Positions 24,714 through 36,688 of a stretch of 64,000 nucleotides of DNA are shown piece after piece. Source of the stretch: Manihot esculenta. Lineage: Eukaryota > Streptophyta > Magnoliopsida > Malpighiales > Euphorbiaceae. Numbering within the stretch: the first letter of the stretch is position 1; every line of letters starts with the position of its first letter. A model generated the notes under the pieces. The model ran no database searches, had not been told where the DNA came from, and was given only the letters and a program-made list of their open reading frames with translations. The position numbers and the translations under genes were made by a program. The DNA lies in contig NC_035174.2 in NCBI RefSeq assembly GCF_001659605.2, positions 19,196,009 to 19,260,008 on the forward strand, written 5' to 3'.

Positions 24714-25553
24714 CATTTGAGGGAACCTGGATAAGTTTGATGTTGGCTTTACCCAAGATATACAGCAAAGAAAGAAATGATAATTTCGTGGACAAAGATA
24801 TGCAGTGAAGTAATTAGTGATTTAAGTAAACAAAATATTTAACTCACTTTAAAACTCTAGTTTGAGTACCCATAAACAGATTATTTCCACAACTGTTAAC
24901 TGTAGGTACTAGTAAAAACGCTTTTCATTTCTGCTAAAATCATAGCATTAAATAGCTCTTTGAAATATAATTACATAAAAAAAATTAACTATTTAGTTGC
25001 TATGTCAAAATTTATTCATTAGTCTATTTTTCAAAAATATATTAAAATTATCATGTTTTAAAAAATTTATTAATTAATCTATCTATTAATTTTTTAACTG
25101 TTAAATATTATAAAAAAATTTAAAATATTTTAAATATCGACTAATTAATAAATTTTTTTAAAATATGAGAAACTAATTAATGAATTTTTTAAAATCATAA
25201 AAATTAAACAGTAAAATACTTAACAGTTAAAATTAATAAAATAATTAATTAATAGATTTTTTAAAATAATAAAAATATTTTAATATATTTTAAAAAATAA
25301 AAAAATAACTAGTGAATCTTATCGTATAATGGAAAATAGTAATTTTTTATTATCATATTAGTCCTAAAAAAACAGTTGGGAGGAACTCGTTAGAGAATTT
25401 TTAATGTGAAAATAAACATCCAACACTATTTTCATTTGTTTTGTGGAAAATAATACTTTGTAGTTCTAAAAAAAAATAATTATTTTCTATTTGATTAAAA
25501 TGTTCAAAATAAAAGAATGTTAAAATAGAAGCTCTAGTGGCATTAATATTTTC
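24714..25553. other. AT-rich spacer
   Basis: Very A/T-rich and locally self-complementary (for example 25020-25270), perhaps decayed MITE-like DNA. No gene seen. Confidence 0.5.
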
Positions 25554-26085
25554 TTGCAAATTTGCAAACGACGTCTAAAAAGATGTGAAATTGGTGAAAC
25601 TTCATCATCAAGTTGCAAACAAATTCGAGTTTCTGAGTTGAGGTATTTTCTGACACGATCACTACCTGCTCAAATTTCATGTTGCCATATTCACCTTCTG
25701 CATCCGAAGAACTCATGCATTTCCATGTATTATACTCCAGCTCTGATCACCCAAAAAAGATTAAAATCAACACCCACATACCGGAGCTGAAACTGCAGAA
25801 TTCAATTAGCGAGTGCTCTTAAAGGGCATGCGTGTTCTTGAATTCTTTGAAAGCCATCAAGAAAGGCCTCAATTTCAACTTCTAAGTTTTGATCTACAGA
25901 TATACATGATCAAATCTTCTTGCAATATTACATGACGAAAGACGCGAGCCGTTTGGATGCTTGTGTGACTTTCAGTGCCTTCAATTCTTTCACAAGGGAC
26001 AACACTGGTCTGTGTTCTTCAAAATATGACTCATCTTTTGGCATCCTGTGGCATTACACGACTTGAGACACGTTCATGTTTTTCC
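25554..26085. other. 3' flank of the PPR relic
   Basis: Composition is gene-like rather than spacer-like, but neither strand gives a recognisable protein. It may be the 3' untranslated and downstream part of the minus-strand PPR gene. Confidence 0.35.
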
Positions 26086-27087
26086 TCATAGTCTGAGAAG
26101 GGACATACTTTTGCCTCCAAAATGAGAATGGACCTTATCATCATCAGCAACAAACTTATGAACACTCCCATCAATCTCAATGAAACTCCATGCAGAAACA
26201 GTAGTTGCTCCCCTCTCTTTCATCATTTTCCTTAACCTAATGACCTCCTCCCAGCTTCCCTTAGTGGCATAAATGTTTGCTAGAAGGACATACCTTCCAC
26301 TATGTTGTGGCTCTAATTGGATAAGAAGCCTCCCTACCTTCTCCCCCATCTCAACATGTCCATGCATCATACACCCTTTGAGCAAAGAACTCCATATGGC
26401 TCCATCTGGCTTCATTGGCAAGATATTAATCAATATCCCAGCTTCTTTAATCAGCCCAGCCAGTGCCAAAAGATCAACCATTCATCCATAATGAATACAT
26501 GCGACAGAATTTTGTGATTACAAGTAGTGAGAACTGCAATAAAAGTTACAGCATTCGGTGTAGGTCCCTTCTTCTCCATCTCTACAAAAAGTTCAATCCC
26601 TCTTTCATTCTCTCCCTTGACAGCCAAACCCAAGATCGTAGAACTCCAAGTTGTTACATCTTTATGTGGCATCTTGCTAAATATTTCAACGGCATCTTTT
26701 ATGTGACCACACTTTGCATAAAAATCTATCAATGCAGTACCCATCTCGAGCTCATAATCCATACCTTTCCCATCTACATGGGAATGAATACATTTCCCTT
26801 CTTCAAATGCACCTATTGCTGCACAGGCATTAAGAAGACTAACTAAAAGTGATTCACTAAACCTCAAACTACTACAACTCTTCCATTCTTGAAACAACTC
26901 TACGGCTTAATTGAAATGACCATTTGAAACATACCCAGAAATCATTGCACTACAAGAAATTTCATTTCTCTCCGGCATTATATCAAACATCTTACGCGCT
27001 TCATTGATCAGTCCATTACAACAGTAACCACTAACAAGACTAGTCCAGCAAACCACATTTAGATCAGGACTTTCATCAAAAACTTGA
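26086..27087 (-). pseudogene. PPR gene relic, 3' part (PLS-type repeats and E domain)
   Basis: Reading minus from 27087, FDESPDLNVVCWTSLVSGYC, ARKMFDIMPERNEISCSAMI, CGHIKDAVEIFSKMPHKDV and NERGIELFVEMEKKGPTPN are consecutive PPR repeats. An E-type end follows: [20 protein letters not shown], then [20 protein letters not shown] and [13 protein letters not shown]. Such proteins bind organelle RNA. A stop TAA at 26907 and a frameshift near 26480-26510 kill the gene, as do the two MULE insertions. TSD copy AAAACTTGA is at 27079-27087. Removing E and F (one TSD copy each) restores the reading frame across both junctions. Confidence 0.85.
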
Positions 27088-27345
27088 GAGCTTTTTTTCA
27101 AATCATACCTAAATGAAATTAATTTTTTCAAATCATGCAGGATCCGAAAATATTTTCGGATCCTGTGTGTCAAACCTGAGTGTTCGGCAGTCATACTGCC
27201 GAACACTCTTGTTCGACACCAATGGTGTCGAACAGAGCCTTTGTTCGACACCATTGGTGTCGAACGGTCACGTGGAGCTGGTGTTCGACACCAATGGTGT
27301 CGAACAGACACGCGGCACCGTTGTTCGACACCAATGATGTCGAAC
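27088..27345 (+). repeat. Left terminal inverted repeat of element E
   Basis: The 258 bp match 36317-36060 in reverse complement with only a few changes. The outer ~55 bp hold two copies of TTTTTTCAAATCAT; further in come six hairpins, including four ~23-nt GTTCGACACCA palindromes. Divergence from the right arm starts after the fourth of these. Confidence 0.88.
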
Positions 27346-27429
27346 AACGGCTTCTCCGCCACGGGAGCAGTTTTGACTGCTCCCGTGGCGCACTAGGCGT
27401 GTTCGGCATCATTGATGTCGAACACGCCT
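27138..27429. repeat. Hairpin array in the left end of element E
   Basis: Eight inverted repeats follow one another: 27138-27165 (28-bp perfect palindrome, CAGGATCCGAAAAT and complement), 27178-27208 (14-bp stem GAGTGTTCGGCAGT, 3-nt loop), four palindromes on GTTCGACACCA at 27211-27233, 27243-27265, 27283-27305 and 27323-27345, then 27358-27389 (stem GCCACGGGAGCAGT, 4-nt loop) and 27395-27429 (stem AGGCGTGTTCGGCA, imperfect). Confidence 0.9.
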
Positions 27430-27451
27430 GACATGGCCACACGTCCCACCT

Positions 27452-27567
27452 TCTCAACGGCTACATCCGCAGATTGATGGCCCCTTCTCAACGGCTACTT
27501 ACGCAAATCAACGGCTACTTCCGCAGATTCATGGACCCTTCTCAACGGCTAGCAAATCAACGGCTAC
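27452..27567 (+). repeat. Short tandem words CTCAACGGCTAC/AATCAACGGCTAC
   Basis: The word CAACGGCTA recurs at least five times with CGCAGATT spacers, between the hairpin array and the transposase leader. Its role is unknown. Confidence 0.6.
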
Positions 27568-27712
27568 TTGCATATTCATTTTTTTTTATTTTATTTTATT
27601 TCATCTCCTGGCTTCGTCTATAAAATCCCTATCTCCAAATTTCTATTTCCATTATCTCATTACTCTCTCTTTGATCTTACTTCCTTATTATCTCATTACT
27701 CTCTCTTTGATC

Positions 27713-28606
27713 TTACTTCCTTACTCTCTATGTGCTTTTATTCTTGTATTAATTTTATTTTTGAACCCATTTCATCTCCTATTTGATCTCGTAAAATTAT
27801 TGTATTTAATTATTTTAATTCGAATAGAAAAAAAATTTCGGTAAATTTTAAATTCTATTTATTTTAATTTATAAATTTATTTACTTGTTTAGAAAATTTT
27901 ATTAGAAAAAATAAATATCTAATATATTATTTTTTTGCAGAAATTGAAGAATTTTATTTTATCGATCGAAAAGACGTAATACAGTTATTTATATTTAAAG
28001 GTAAGTACATATTAAATAACAATTTTTATAAATAAATATATCATATGTATTGTATATAATTTTAATTTATTATAATTTTTAATAATAAAAAATTATTTTT
28101 TATAAATTATAAAAATATTAAATTTGCATGTTATTTTTTTTAACAGAAAAATAGCTTGTTGCATATTCTTACCTCCTTACTCCCTATTTGCTCTATTCTT
28201 ATATTAATTTTATTTTTTAATCAATTTCATCTCCTACTTGATCTCATAAAATTATCGTATTTAATTGTTTTTGACTTGATTGAAAAAAAATATCCGTAAA
28301 TTTTAGATTCTATTCATTTTAATTTTAAATTATTTTTTATTTTTATATAAAATTTTGTTAATAAAAATGAATTTCTAATATATTCTTTTTTTGCAGAAAT
28401 TGAATAATTTTATTTCATCGGTCATATTGGGAGAAACATAATACAGTGATCCATATTTAAAGGTAAGTACATACGAAATCATAATTTTTGTAAATAAATA
28501 TATTATATGTATTGTGTATAATTTTAATTTATTATAATCTTTAATATTAATTTTTTTATATAAATTATAAAAATACTGAATTTGCATGTTATTTTTTTAA
28601 CAGAAA
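27713..28606 (+). repeat. Tandemly duplicated leader with mini-exon (about 457-bp period)
   Basis: Copies at about 27713-28168 and 28169-28625 match in order. Each contains a TTTTTGCAG acceptor, a short AAATTGAA... segment and an AAAG|GTAAGT donor (27941-28000 and 28397-28462), then a second acceptor ...AACAG. Behind the second copy's acceptor (28603) comes AAAAATGG, the transposase start. The first copy has AAAAATAG instead, so the start codon is lost there. The mini-exons are probably 5' untranslated exons. Confidence 0.6.
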
Positions 28607-28607
28607 A

Positions 28608-31220
28608 ATGGCAGTTCCTGCATATGCGAATATTCGTTGGGATGGAAATATTATAAATAATTCTGATGGATACGATTATGATGGAGGTTTTTCAAAAATT
28701 GTTCCAATAGGTAAACGGATAAATTTTAGTCAAATGGTCGGGAAAATTGCTCGTGCAATTGGATTATCGAAGAATAATGAATATATAGAGACGATTAGTT
28801 TTAGAAAGCCTACAATTGTGGATGGATCTTTAAAATTTGAATGCATGGATATATGGGGGGAAGATGATATGTGTAGTATGTTTAATTACTTATATCAGAT
28901 TGGTGGTCTGCCTGGTATAGAAATATATGTTAAGGTACTTCGTTGTGCTGATGCGACGAATGAGGATGTTGATATAGGTCCATCTGGAACTGCTGTAGAA
29001 TCAAATGCGGAACAATGTGAAGAGCAAAATGTAGTTGATGATTATGAGTTATCTGATAGTCTTCCAGGGCCGTCAAGTAATTTATCTCATACAGTTCAGG
29101 ATGAGAACGAGGATGATGATGACGATGACGATGATTCATGGATGTCTACTGAGGATGATGATGATGATGATTATGGTCAGGAGGGTAATGTGAGTGAATC
29201 TGAATATTACAACACACAATTTAGTAATCCTATTTTGCCTGTTGTTCATCCTCCCCCATACGCAGAAATAGACTTCGATTTGCTGAGGGTTGATCCTTAT
29301 GACAAGGCAGAAGGCCGTTCCTTTTGGGATCCTTCCAAAGAATTTTCAGTTGGGATGATTTTTTCTTCGAGAGATGCAGTGGCTGCAGCTGCAAAAGAAA
29401 ATCATCTAAGACATCATCATCAATTTTGTTATCATGAAACAAGAGAGAAAACTTATTCTATCAAGTGTAAAGACAAAGACAGTGGGTGTCCATGGAGGCT
29501 TCGAGCATCAAAGACAGAAGGTTCAGATATATGGAAAATTACGAGATACAGTGGACCGCACACATGTACAAATCCTCAGTTGACAAAAAATCATAGCCAA
29601 TTAGATGAAAATTTCATTTGTTCGTTCATATTTGCATTAATTGAACAGCAGCCCGATATAAAAATTGCTGCACTACAAGCGGAAGTGCGGGATAAATTTG
29701 GGTACGAGCCGTCTTATCAGAAGACATGGAAAGCTAAGCAGAAGGCAATTGCAAGGCTTTATGGGGGTTGGGATGAATCATACGGTCGTTTGCGTAGATT
29801 CATGACTGCTCTTCATCATTTTAATCCAGAAACAGTATACATGATTGAAGATAATCCACATTGGATAAATGAGAGGTTGAATCCGATGTGTCGTGTATTT
29901 GACCGTATGTTTTGGGCTTTCAAGCAATCGATTGAGGGGTTTAAATATTGCCGACCTGTTGTCTCAATCGATGGGACTTTCCTATATGGAAAATACACTG
30001 GGTGTATACTGTGTGCAACCGCACTCGATGGAAATAATCAACTATTTCCATTAGCATTTGCCATTGTTGATAAGGAAGACGGTGATAATTGGTCGTGGTT
30101 TTTGGATTGTTTGAGGATCTTTGTGACCAATCGAGAAGATTTGTGTGTAATTTCAGATCGTCATGCTGGAATTCTTAAGGCAATGCAGAAAGATTGGTGG
30201 CAACCTCCAGCTGGTCATCACCGTTACTGCATAAGACATGTTCTGAGTAATTACAATAAAACATTCAAGAATGCAGTAATAAAGGAAGCGTTGCGCAAGG
30301 CAGGTATGAGTAATTCTGTTATACACAAATAACTTTATTTTAATTATTTAGTGTCATTTTTGAGTTATGCTAATTTTACCTTGATTTACTTGTCATTTAT
30401 ATCAGCAAATGAAAACCAGAAAAGAAAGTTTTACGAGGCAATGAATAATATTCGGGAGGTGCACCCTGAATCATATGATTGGGCAATGAAGATTAATTTA
30501 GAGAAATGGACGAGATCACACGATGGTGGACAGAGGTATGGCGTGATGACAACAAACATGGCTGAATCTCTGAATGGCATGATGAAAGGATTTAGGGCGT
30601 TGCCTATAACGGCAATGGTTGAAAAAATATTTTTCCAGTGTGTTCATTACTTTGATACGCGGAGGACAACTTTTCTGGATCAACAAATGAAGGGCTATAT
30701 TTTCAGTCAATTTTGCAGTGAAACTCTGCGTGCTAATGCAATAAAGGCGAATGGACACAGGGTTAGACGATTTAACAGTCAGACCATGGTTTGCGAAATA
30801 ATTACTGCAAATGGTCGGCAAAAGCAAGTGGTCAAACTCATGGATCAAACATGCACATGTGGCAAATTTCAGGAGATAAGAATACCTTGTTCTCATGCTA
30901 TTGCTGCATGCATGTCACATTCAATTGACTACGAACAATTTGTATCTGACTACTATAAATTGGATCGTACAATCCAGTGTTATGCGTACACGTTTCATCC
31001 TCTTGGACATCCTGACTATTGGCCTGCAGCAGATGGACTTCCTCTCGTGCCTGACATTTGTAGAACAAGAAAGAAAGGACGACCGAGATCTTCTAGAATA
31101 CGTAATGAAATGGACTGGAGGTCTAGCCAAATAAAAGAAACGTCCAGAGTTCATTGTTCCGTATGTGGAAGGGTGGGCCACAATAAAAAAACTTGTATGG
31201 GTGTGGAATCTAGTAGATAA
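28608..31220 (+). CDS. MULE transposase (MuDR-type), two coding exons
   Basis: Exon 1 is 28608-30303 and exon 2 is 30406-31220. The intron GTATGAG...TATATCAG joins RKA to ANENQK in frame, giving 836 residues with no internal stop. In order: PB1-like N-terminus, acidic stretch (residues ~165-190), MuDR zinc-binding DNA-binding domain (~245-325), MULE core with SIDGTFLYGKY (~450) and ISDRHAGI (~517) holding two likely catalytic Asp, SWIM finger CTCGKFQEIRIPCSHA (~715) and a CCHC knuckle CSVCGRVGHNKKTC (~816). It would bind the TIRs and cut and join element DNA in the nucleus. The start was chosen as the first Met after the acceptor at 28603. Confidence 0.9.
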
Positions 31221-32017
31221 ATATGCTTCATTTCATTTACTATAAATGTAAAAGTGTAGTGCAAAAAATAATGTTTAATTATGTAGTTTTTTTTAATAAT
31301 TGATTTATTTTTATTTATTGATTGATTTTAAATAATTATTGAAATCAAAGTAAAATTTATACTTTATTTTATTACCTATTTTAACATGCTGTAAGAACCA
31401 GAAAATGCAAACACATAATTGATCAATGTAAACAAATAAGAAACTCATATCTTAACAAGCTGTAAGGGTACCATTTATTCAAAAGCATCCAAACATAAAA
31501 GCAATTACAAATAATAGTGAAAAAAAATGTTGAAAATATATATACACATTTGTCACTTAATGAAATGGCATAAGCAACTTAATATCAAAGAAATCAATGA
31601 TATACTCGGCGTATTCCTAATCCATTCTATCACCAACAGTCAGTTCCAAGTTCATACCAATATCATCTGTCGAATGATCACCATGAACCTACAGAGTAAC
31701 AACAAATGAATGAGTCAATGCACGTTTAAATGTGTAGTATTCAAATATTTATTTCTAAATAAAATCCGGCAGAGTTTCCCCTGAAATATGAGTCTAAATA
31801 CACCTGCGAATAATAATATCACACTTCTATAAACATTCACCTTAACCCCATAACTTCTGATAATATCAACACAATTTCAACTCATATCAAACACTTCATA
31901 AACCATCTCATTAATCGCAACACACAAAAAAATAGTATTTACAACACAATTGCATTATTGAAACAAAAGTAAAATAATTTAAATCAATTAATTTTTAAAG
32001 AAATATTCAACTCACAA
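31221..32017. other. Intergenic spacer between the two convergent genes of E
   Basis: A/T-rich DNA expected to hold the 3' ends of both genes. No other coding region seen. Confidence 0.5.
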
Positions 32018-34400
32018 TCAATTATGATCACCGGTACCACACCCTCGGTGTCTCCTCTCATGTGGAGCACGTAGACGACCTTGCCATGGTCCTGGTGCAA
32101 GGAATTGTTCAGGTTCCAGATCATCCTGCGTTGGTACTTCGGGATTTTGCACCACAGCACCCATAGTACCCGAAGGATCGGACTGGCCAAAGAGGCCTAC
32201 ACCAGCCTGGCCGTATCCTAATCCAGCGTTATATCCCGCAAACATATGCTCTGAAGTTCTGCCTGACATGTGAAACTGCCTTGAAGAAGAAGGCTCATGC
32301 GCAGGCTCTGATGCAAATGCGGGAAATACCGCTCCTGCTGGTGTGTATGGTACACTATATGCACTGGCCGAAAATGAAGCCATTGCATGCGGTCCAGGCG
32401 TCCAACCCATAAACTGGCTCTGTGAAGGATAAAACATAGGTGGACCCTGAGATGAGCCAGGTGGGAAATGTGATGAACTTGGTGTAGCTTCATGTTCTGC
32501 TTGTGACTGATGGTATTGTATCGGAGGTGGCACTGGATGCACGTCCATTTCACCTTGTGCTGCTTGAGAGGAATCCCTTCTACAGCTCGTACCATGACCA
32601 CGAGACCTACCCCTACTACCACGTACAATGGACTCTGGGATGGACGGGTCATCTAGGTCAGCCGCGAATATTGGTGCAGCAGGCGCTGGATGTGGAGCTG
32701 GCAGCTGTGTTTGCCGCCTCTCTTCCATCAAACATAAAGATACTGACTGTATGAGGTCGCACATTGCTGTCATGCTCCCAGCCGTAGGGTTGGTAGCAAT
32801 GGCGTACATATGCTCCAACCCATCCTCCTACACAACATAAAAGCAATTATATTATTAAAATTGTGCTGTTGTGCTGTTATTATAGAAAATCACAAATTTT
32901 CATAAATTTCTCACCCCTGATCCCATTGCCGCTCCTTTAACCGAAATCCAGCGTCTGGACACCCTACGGTACCACTCCATGTACTCTGAATGGAAATGGA
33001 GTGGTTCTGTTGCTGCCCTGGCGGTGACTACTCTTCTATCTCGGGTGTTCCAGCGCGCGATCCACATAGAGTGCACCTCCGCCCAGTTCGTATCGCTCTT
33101 ACGCAAGTCTACATCATGTAGTGCAGCAGGTTGTTGGGGTTCAGCAGGAACGTGCTGCTGCATACCGAACTGTCGCATAACCCTGTCCGGCTGATGCCAC
33201 TCTACAATATGGAAGCAGATTAGTGGCACAACAGCTCTCCAAATTTCTCGACCTTGGCGACAATATTCGGGTAGCGACTCAATCAGGGCTTCTGTGTACG
33301 GCTCCCAAATTACCTGAAATGAACACTCCATTATTATACACAAATTACTTTATGTTAAGAATATATATTTCTTTAAAAAATATAACCTGCTCGGGTAATA
33401 AACGATCAAGCTGATAACGCAGCTCAACAAGTACGTGCGTCACAACCTCCGTTATCTGCCTGGCATTACTCCACCTGCACGACAATTTATATTAACGAGT
33501 ATTTCTTTGAATATAATTATGTTAAAAACAATAACATCAATAAAATATCACAAACCTGCTGCCTAGGGGAGCGTCATGATGTGGTAATCGATTGGACAGT
33601 GTAGGCGATACTGCTGTGATCCGGTCCCATGCCCAAATCTGAATAATGAATAACGGACCAGCCATCTGCATAACTTCTGGATTTGTCGCCTTACATAACT
33701 GTCTGTACAACCATGCCAGACATGCCCCACCCCAACTATACGCTCCGGCCTCTTCTAGATTGGCTAGCAAAGGTAAGAACATTAAGTTAACTCGCGATGC
33801 AGATGTGTCACTAAAAATGGATCCAATCACCCTCAACATGTATGCTCGCGTGAACCTCTGTACAACTTCCTCATCAGCATCCTCTGGAAGTTGACTGAAC
33901 TCCTCAGTTAGCCAATTTATTTTCAAATTACATCCTCTTATGGCATTATTAGGTGGAACAATACCCAATAATGCCTCACATACAGATGGCCAATGGTGCC
34001 GGGATCGGCCTGTAACAGCTGCACCATTGACGGGCAACCCGGTTATTAACCCCACATCCTGAAGGGTAATGGTCATCTCTCCTTCAGGGAACATAAATGT
34101 ATGGGTCTCTGGTCGCCAACGCTCAACAAGTGCAGTAATTAAATGCCAATCTAAAGCAAAAAAACCTAACCTTATTACACCATAAAAACCTGCTCGCCGC
34201 AAGTGAGGTATTATTTGATCCGGAATTTCTTCCAAATGCAGAATTGTACCCGTCCGTTTACAGCCTATCACTCCACTTTCTACATTTTGTTGCCATACAG
34301 CCTCAGACCGATGTTCGGTTTGTGCATACAGCAATGATGGATCATTGGGACCCGGTAATATATAGTTACGGCGGTCACGGCGGGCCCGTCTTTCCTCCAT
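32018..34400 (-). CDS. Plant mobile domain (PMD) protein, MAIN/MAIL-like, four coding exons
   Basis: Inferred exons are 34400-33556, 33474-33387, 33313-32915 and 32827-32018. All three introns have GT...AG ends and the frame is kept throughout, giving 713 residues with no stop. The N-terminal ~440 residues are a PMD: YILPGPNDPSLLYAQTEHRS, RRAGFYGVIRLGFFALDWHL, ETHTFMFPEGEMTITLQDVG, LITGLPVNGAAVTGRSRHHW, CLAWLYRQLC. The C-terminal part is Pro/Ser/Gln-rich and low complexity. Related proteins are often labelled 'phosphatase 7 long form homolog', but no phosphatase domain is seen here. Host PMD proteins (MAIN, MAIL1) act in silencing and development; the role in a MULE is unknown. Confidence 0.85.
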
Positions 34401-35690
34401 ATCTAATTACACAAAAAAAATTTCAATTTAACGGTATAATGATGTAATGAAATGATCTAGTAATACACATTTAATAAATTTATTAAATTCAAATTCACAA
34501 AGAACATTCAAACACCATTTTTCATTCAATCACAACAAATATTCTATCCAATAATCAAAACAAATTAAACACTCCATAAAAAAATTTAAAAATATTAGTG
34601 GTCTACATTAAATCACAACAAATAATATAATGCCTATAAAAAAAAACTAGAACTAACTGTTAGTACAATATACAAAATTACATAAATAATACATTTAAAT
34701 TATTTAAAAAATTATGAGGGGTGACAAATTTTATGAATTTCAATTATTTTATTCTTAATAAAAAATTAAATTCCATTAATAAAAAAGTTCATCAAATTTT
34801 TTTTTGATTTTCAATTAATAAAAAATTAATAAACACACTGCTATTAATGAAAAAATTCATAAAATTTTTTTTTATGAATTTCAATTAATAAAACATTAAT
34901 AAAAAATTAAATTCCATTAACTTTTTAATTATACTTATCTTAATAAATTACATGTAATTAATTATTAATCAAAATTAACAACAAACTATAACATTAAAAA
35001 TAATAAATACTAATCAATTTCATTATTTACATAAAATATAAAAAAATTAAATAATAATTATGAAATAAATAGCAAATAAATTTAAGCAGGATGCTGAATT
35101 TAAGAATTTAAATTTTTTCCTTTTAAAATTTCTTTAAATTTTATTTTATTTTTAATTCCATTTTTCTTAAAAATTTGTATTTAATAAATTATTTAATTGA
35201 TTCTTCAAATTATCGTTTTCAATTTTTTAAAAACATATATTTATAAAAATCTAAATGTCTAAATTATGTTTGTTTAATTTTATTTATTTTTCAAATTTCT
35301 TTTTTTGTGATAAATTTATATCAATTTTTTTTATTTTTTATTTTATCGGGGATTTTAATTTTCAAAAAATTAAACTATTTAATATCTTATACACAAATAT
35401 TAATTTATTAATTACTGACAAAATTAAAAATAAATTTATATAATTTTTATAATTATATCAACTTACATACAAAAATTATTTAAAAAAAAAAAACTATAAT
35501 TTTCATTTTTTACCGGTTAACAATGAAATAATTACATTTAATCACAATATATTTTCCAACCCTTTTTATTACATATAATAGTTAAAATTTTATATCAGAT
35601 TTCATTTTATAATTTTATTTTATTTTATTTTTACATAAAAAAAAATTAATTCAAAAATAGTTTAAATAAATACCTCGCAGATGCAGACGT
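34401..35690. other. AT-rich upstream region of the PMD gene in E
   Basis: Highly A/T-rich. It should hold the promoter of the minus-strand PMD gene, but no clear box can be singled out. A purine-rich run at 35727-35860 precedes the right end. Confidence 0.45.
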
Positions 35691-35884
35691 TGGTGCAGCC
35701 GTTGAACCTTGAAAATTTCTGTTGAGAACTTATGGAGAAGAAGAAGAAATTTGAAGAAGAAAGCAAAGAAGGAGAAGAAACTGGAAAGGAAAGAAGGAGA
35801 AGAAACTGGAAGTGGAGATGGCAGAGAAAGCGGAAAATGGAGATGGAAGGAAGAGTTAAGGCTCCCGTACATGCACAGCCCTCA

Positions 35885-36317
35885 CGTGGCAGAGAAGGGT
35901 TCGGCACTATAAGTATCGAACCCTTCTTTTTGAACTGCAGTGTCTGCATCCGTCAGGCGTGGAGTGCCGAACACGCCTCCTGTGCCACGGGAGCAGTTAC
36001 GTGGCAAGAGCAACTGATGTTCGACACCAATGGTGTCTAACACCAGTGTCCGCGTGGACGTTCGACATCATTGGTGTCGAACAACGGTGCCGCGTGTCTG
36101 TTCGACACCATTGGTGTCGAACACCAGCTCCACGTGGTCGTTCGACACCAATGGTGTCGAACAAAGGCTCTGTTCGACACCATTGGTGTCGAACAAGAGT
36201 GTTCGGCAGTCATACTGCCGAACACTCAGGTTTGACACACAGGATCCGAAAATATTTTCGGATCCTGCATGATTTGAAAAAATTAATTTCATTTAGGTAT
36301 GATTTGAAAAAAAGCTC
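35885..36317 (-). repeat. Right end of element E: terminal inverted repeat and hairpin array
   Basis: 36060-36317 is the inverted copy of 27088-27345. Inside it the four GTTCGACACCA-type palindromes, the GAGTGTTCGGCAGT hairpin (36199-36229) and the CAGGATCCGAAAAT palindrome repeat in mirrored order. Further inward (35885-36059) are a GGGTTCGGCAC/GTATCGAACCC hairpin, a GTGCCGAACACGCC half-hairpin and one more imperfect palindrome at about 36019-36042. Confidence 0.85.
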
Positions 36318-36437
36318 AAAACTTGACGAGCAAGTTCCATGGCTTCACACTTTGAGTACATATTGATAAGAGAACTAATGACATAAACATCAAACATTTG
36401 ACCGAATTTCAATATTTGACCATGACCTTGATCAAGC
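36318..36437 (-). pseudogene. PPR gene relic, central 111-bp segment between E and F
   Basis: Minus-strand reading GHGQILKFGQMFDVYVISSL then INMYSKCEAMELARQV is part of PPR repeats. It is bounded by target copies AAAACTTGA (36318-36326) and TGATCAAGC (36429-36437). The segment continues in frame from 41863 and into 27078 when both MULEs are removed. Confidence 0.88.
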
Positions 36438-36688
36438 GAGCAATTTTTCAAATCATGCAAAAAAATAAAATTTATTTTTAAAATCATGCGGGATCCGAAA
36501 ATATTTTCAACCCAGAAGTTCGGAACATTCGTTTGGGAGCTTGTTCGGCACCATGCTGGCATGTTCAGCTCTGCTTGCGTGGCTGCAGCTTGGCATGTTC
36601 GGCAACAATGATGCCGAACATGCAGAATTCAAGCCTTCGTTAGAGATTCCTGAGTGCCGAACCCTTTTCTGTGCATGGAGAGCCACGC

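Larger units (their letters stand above)
27088..36317 (+). mobile_element. Element E: two-gene Mutator-like element (MULE), 9.2 kb
   Basis: The element starts GAGCTTTTTTTCAAAT and ends with its reverse complement at 36317. A 9-bp target copy AAAACTTGA lies at 27079-27087 and 36318-36326; 9 bp is the Mutator hallmark. It holds a transposase gene (28608-31220, +) and a plant-mobile-domain gene (34400-32018, -) that converge. Both read open through well-placed introns. Terminal inverted repeats of about 258 bp are nearly identical. All this suggests an autonomous, fairly young element; activity is not shown. Confidence 0.92.

Noticed and set aside
25554..25790. 78-residue plus-strand frame as a small gene
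   Set aside because: It has no recognisable domain and lies antisense to the probable 3' flank of the PPR relic.
27138..27429. CRISPR-like array of evenly repeated 23-nt units
   Set aside because: Units are palindromes with unequal spacers, mirrored at the other end of a MULE in a plant genome. They are part of the TIR.
32018..34400. Reading the PMD gene as a protein phosphatase
   Set aside because: Database-style names of the 'phosphatase 7 long form' type are common for this domain, but no metallophosphatase motif is present.
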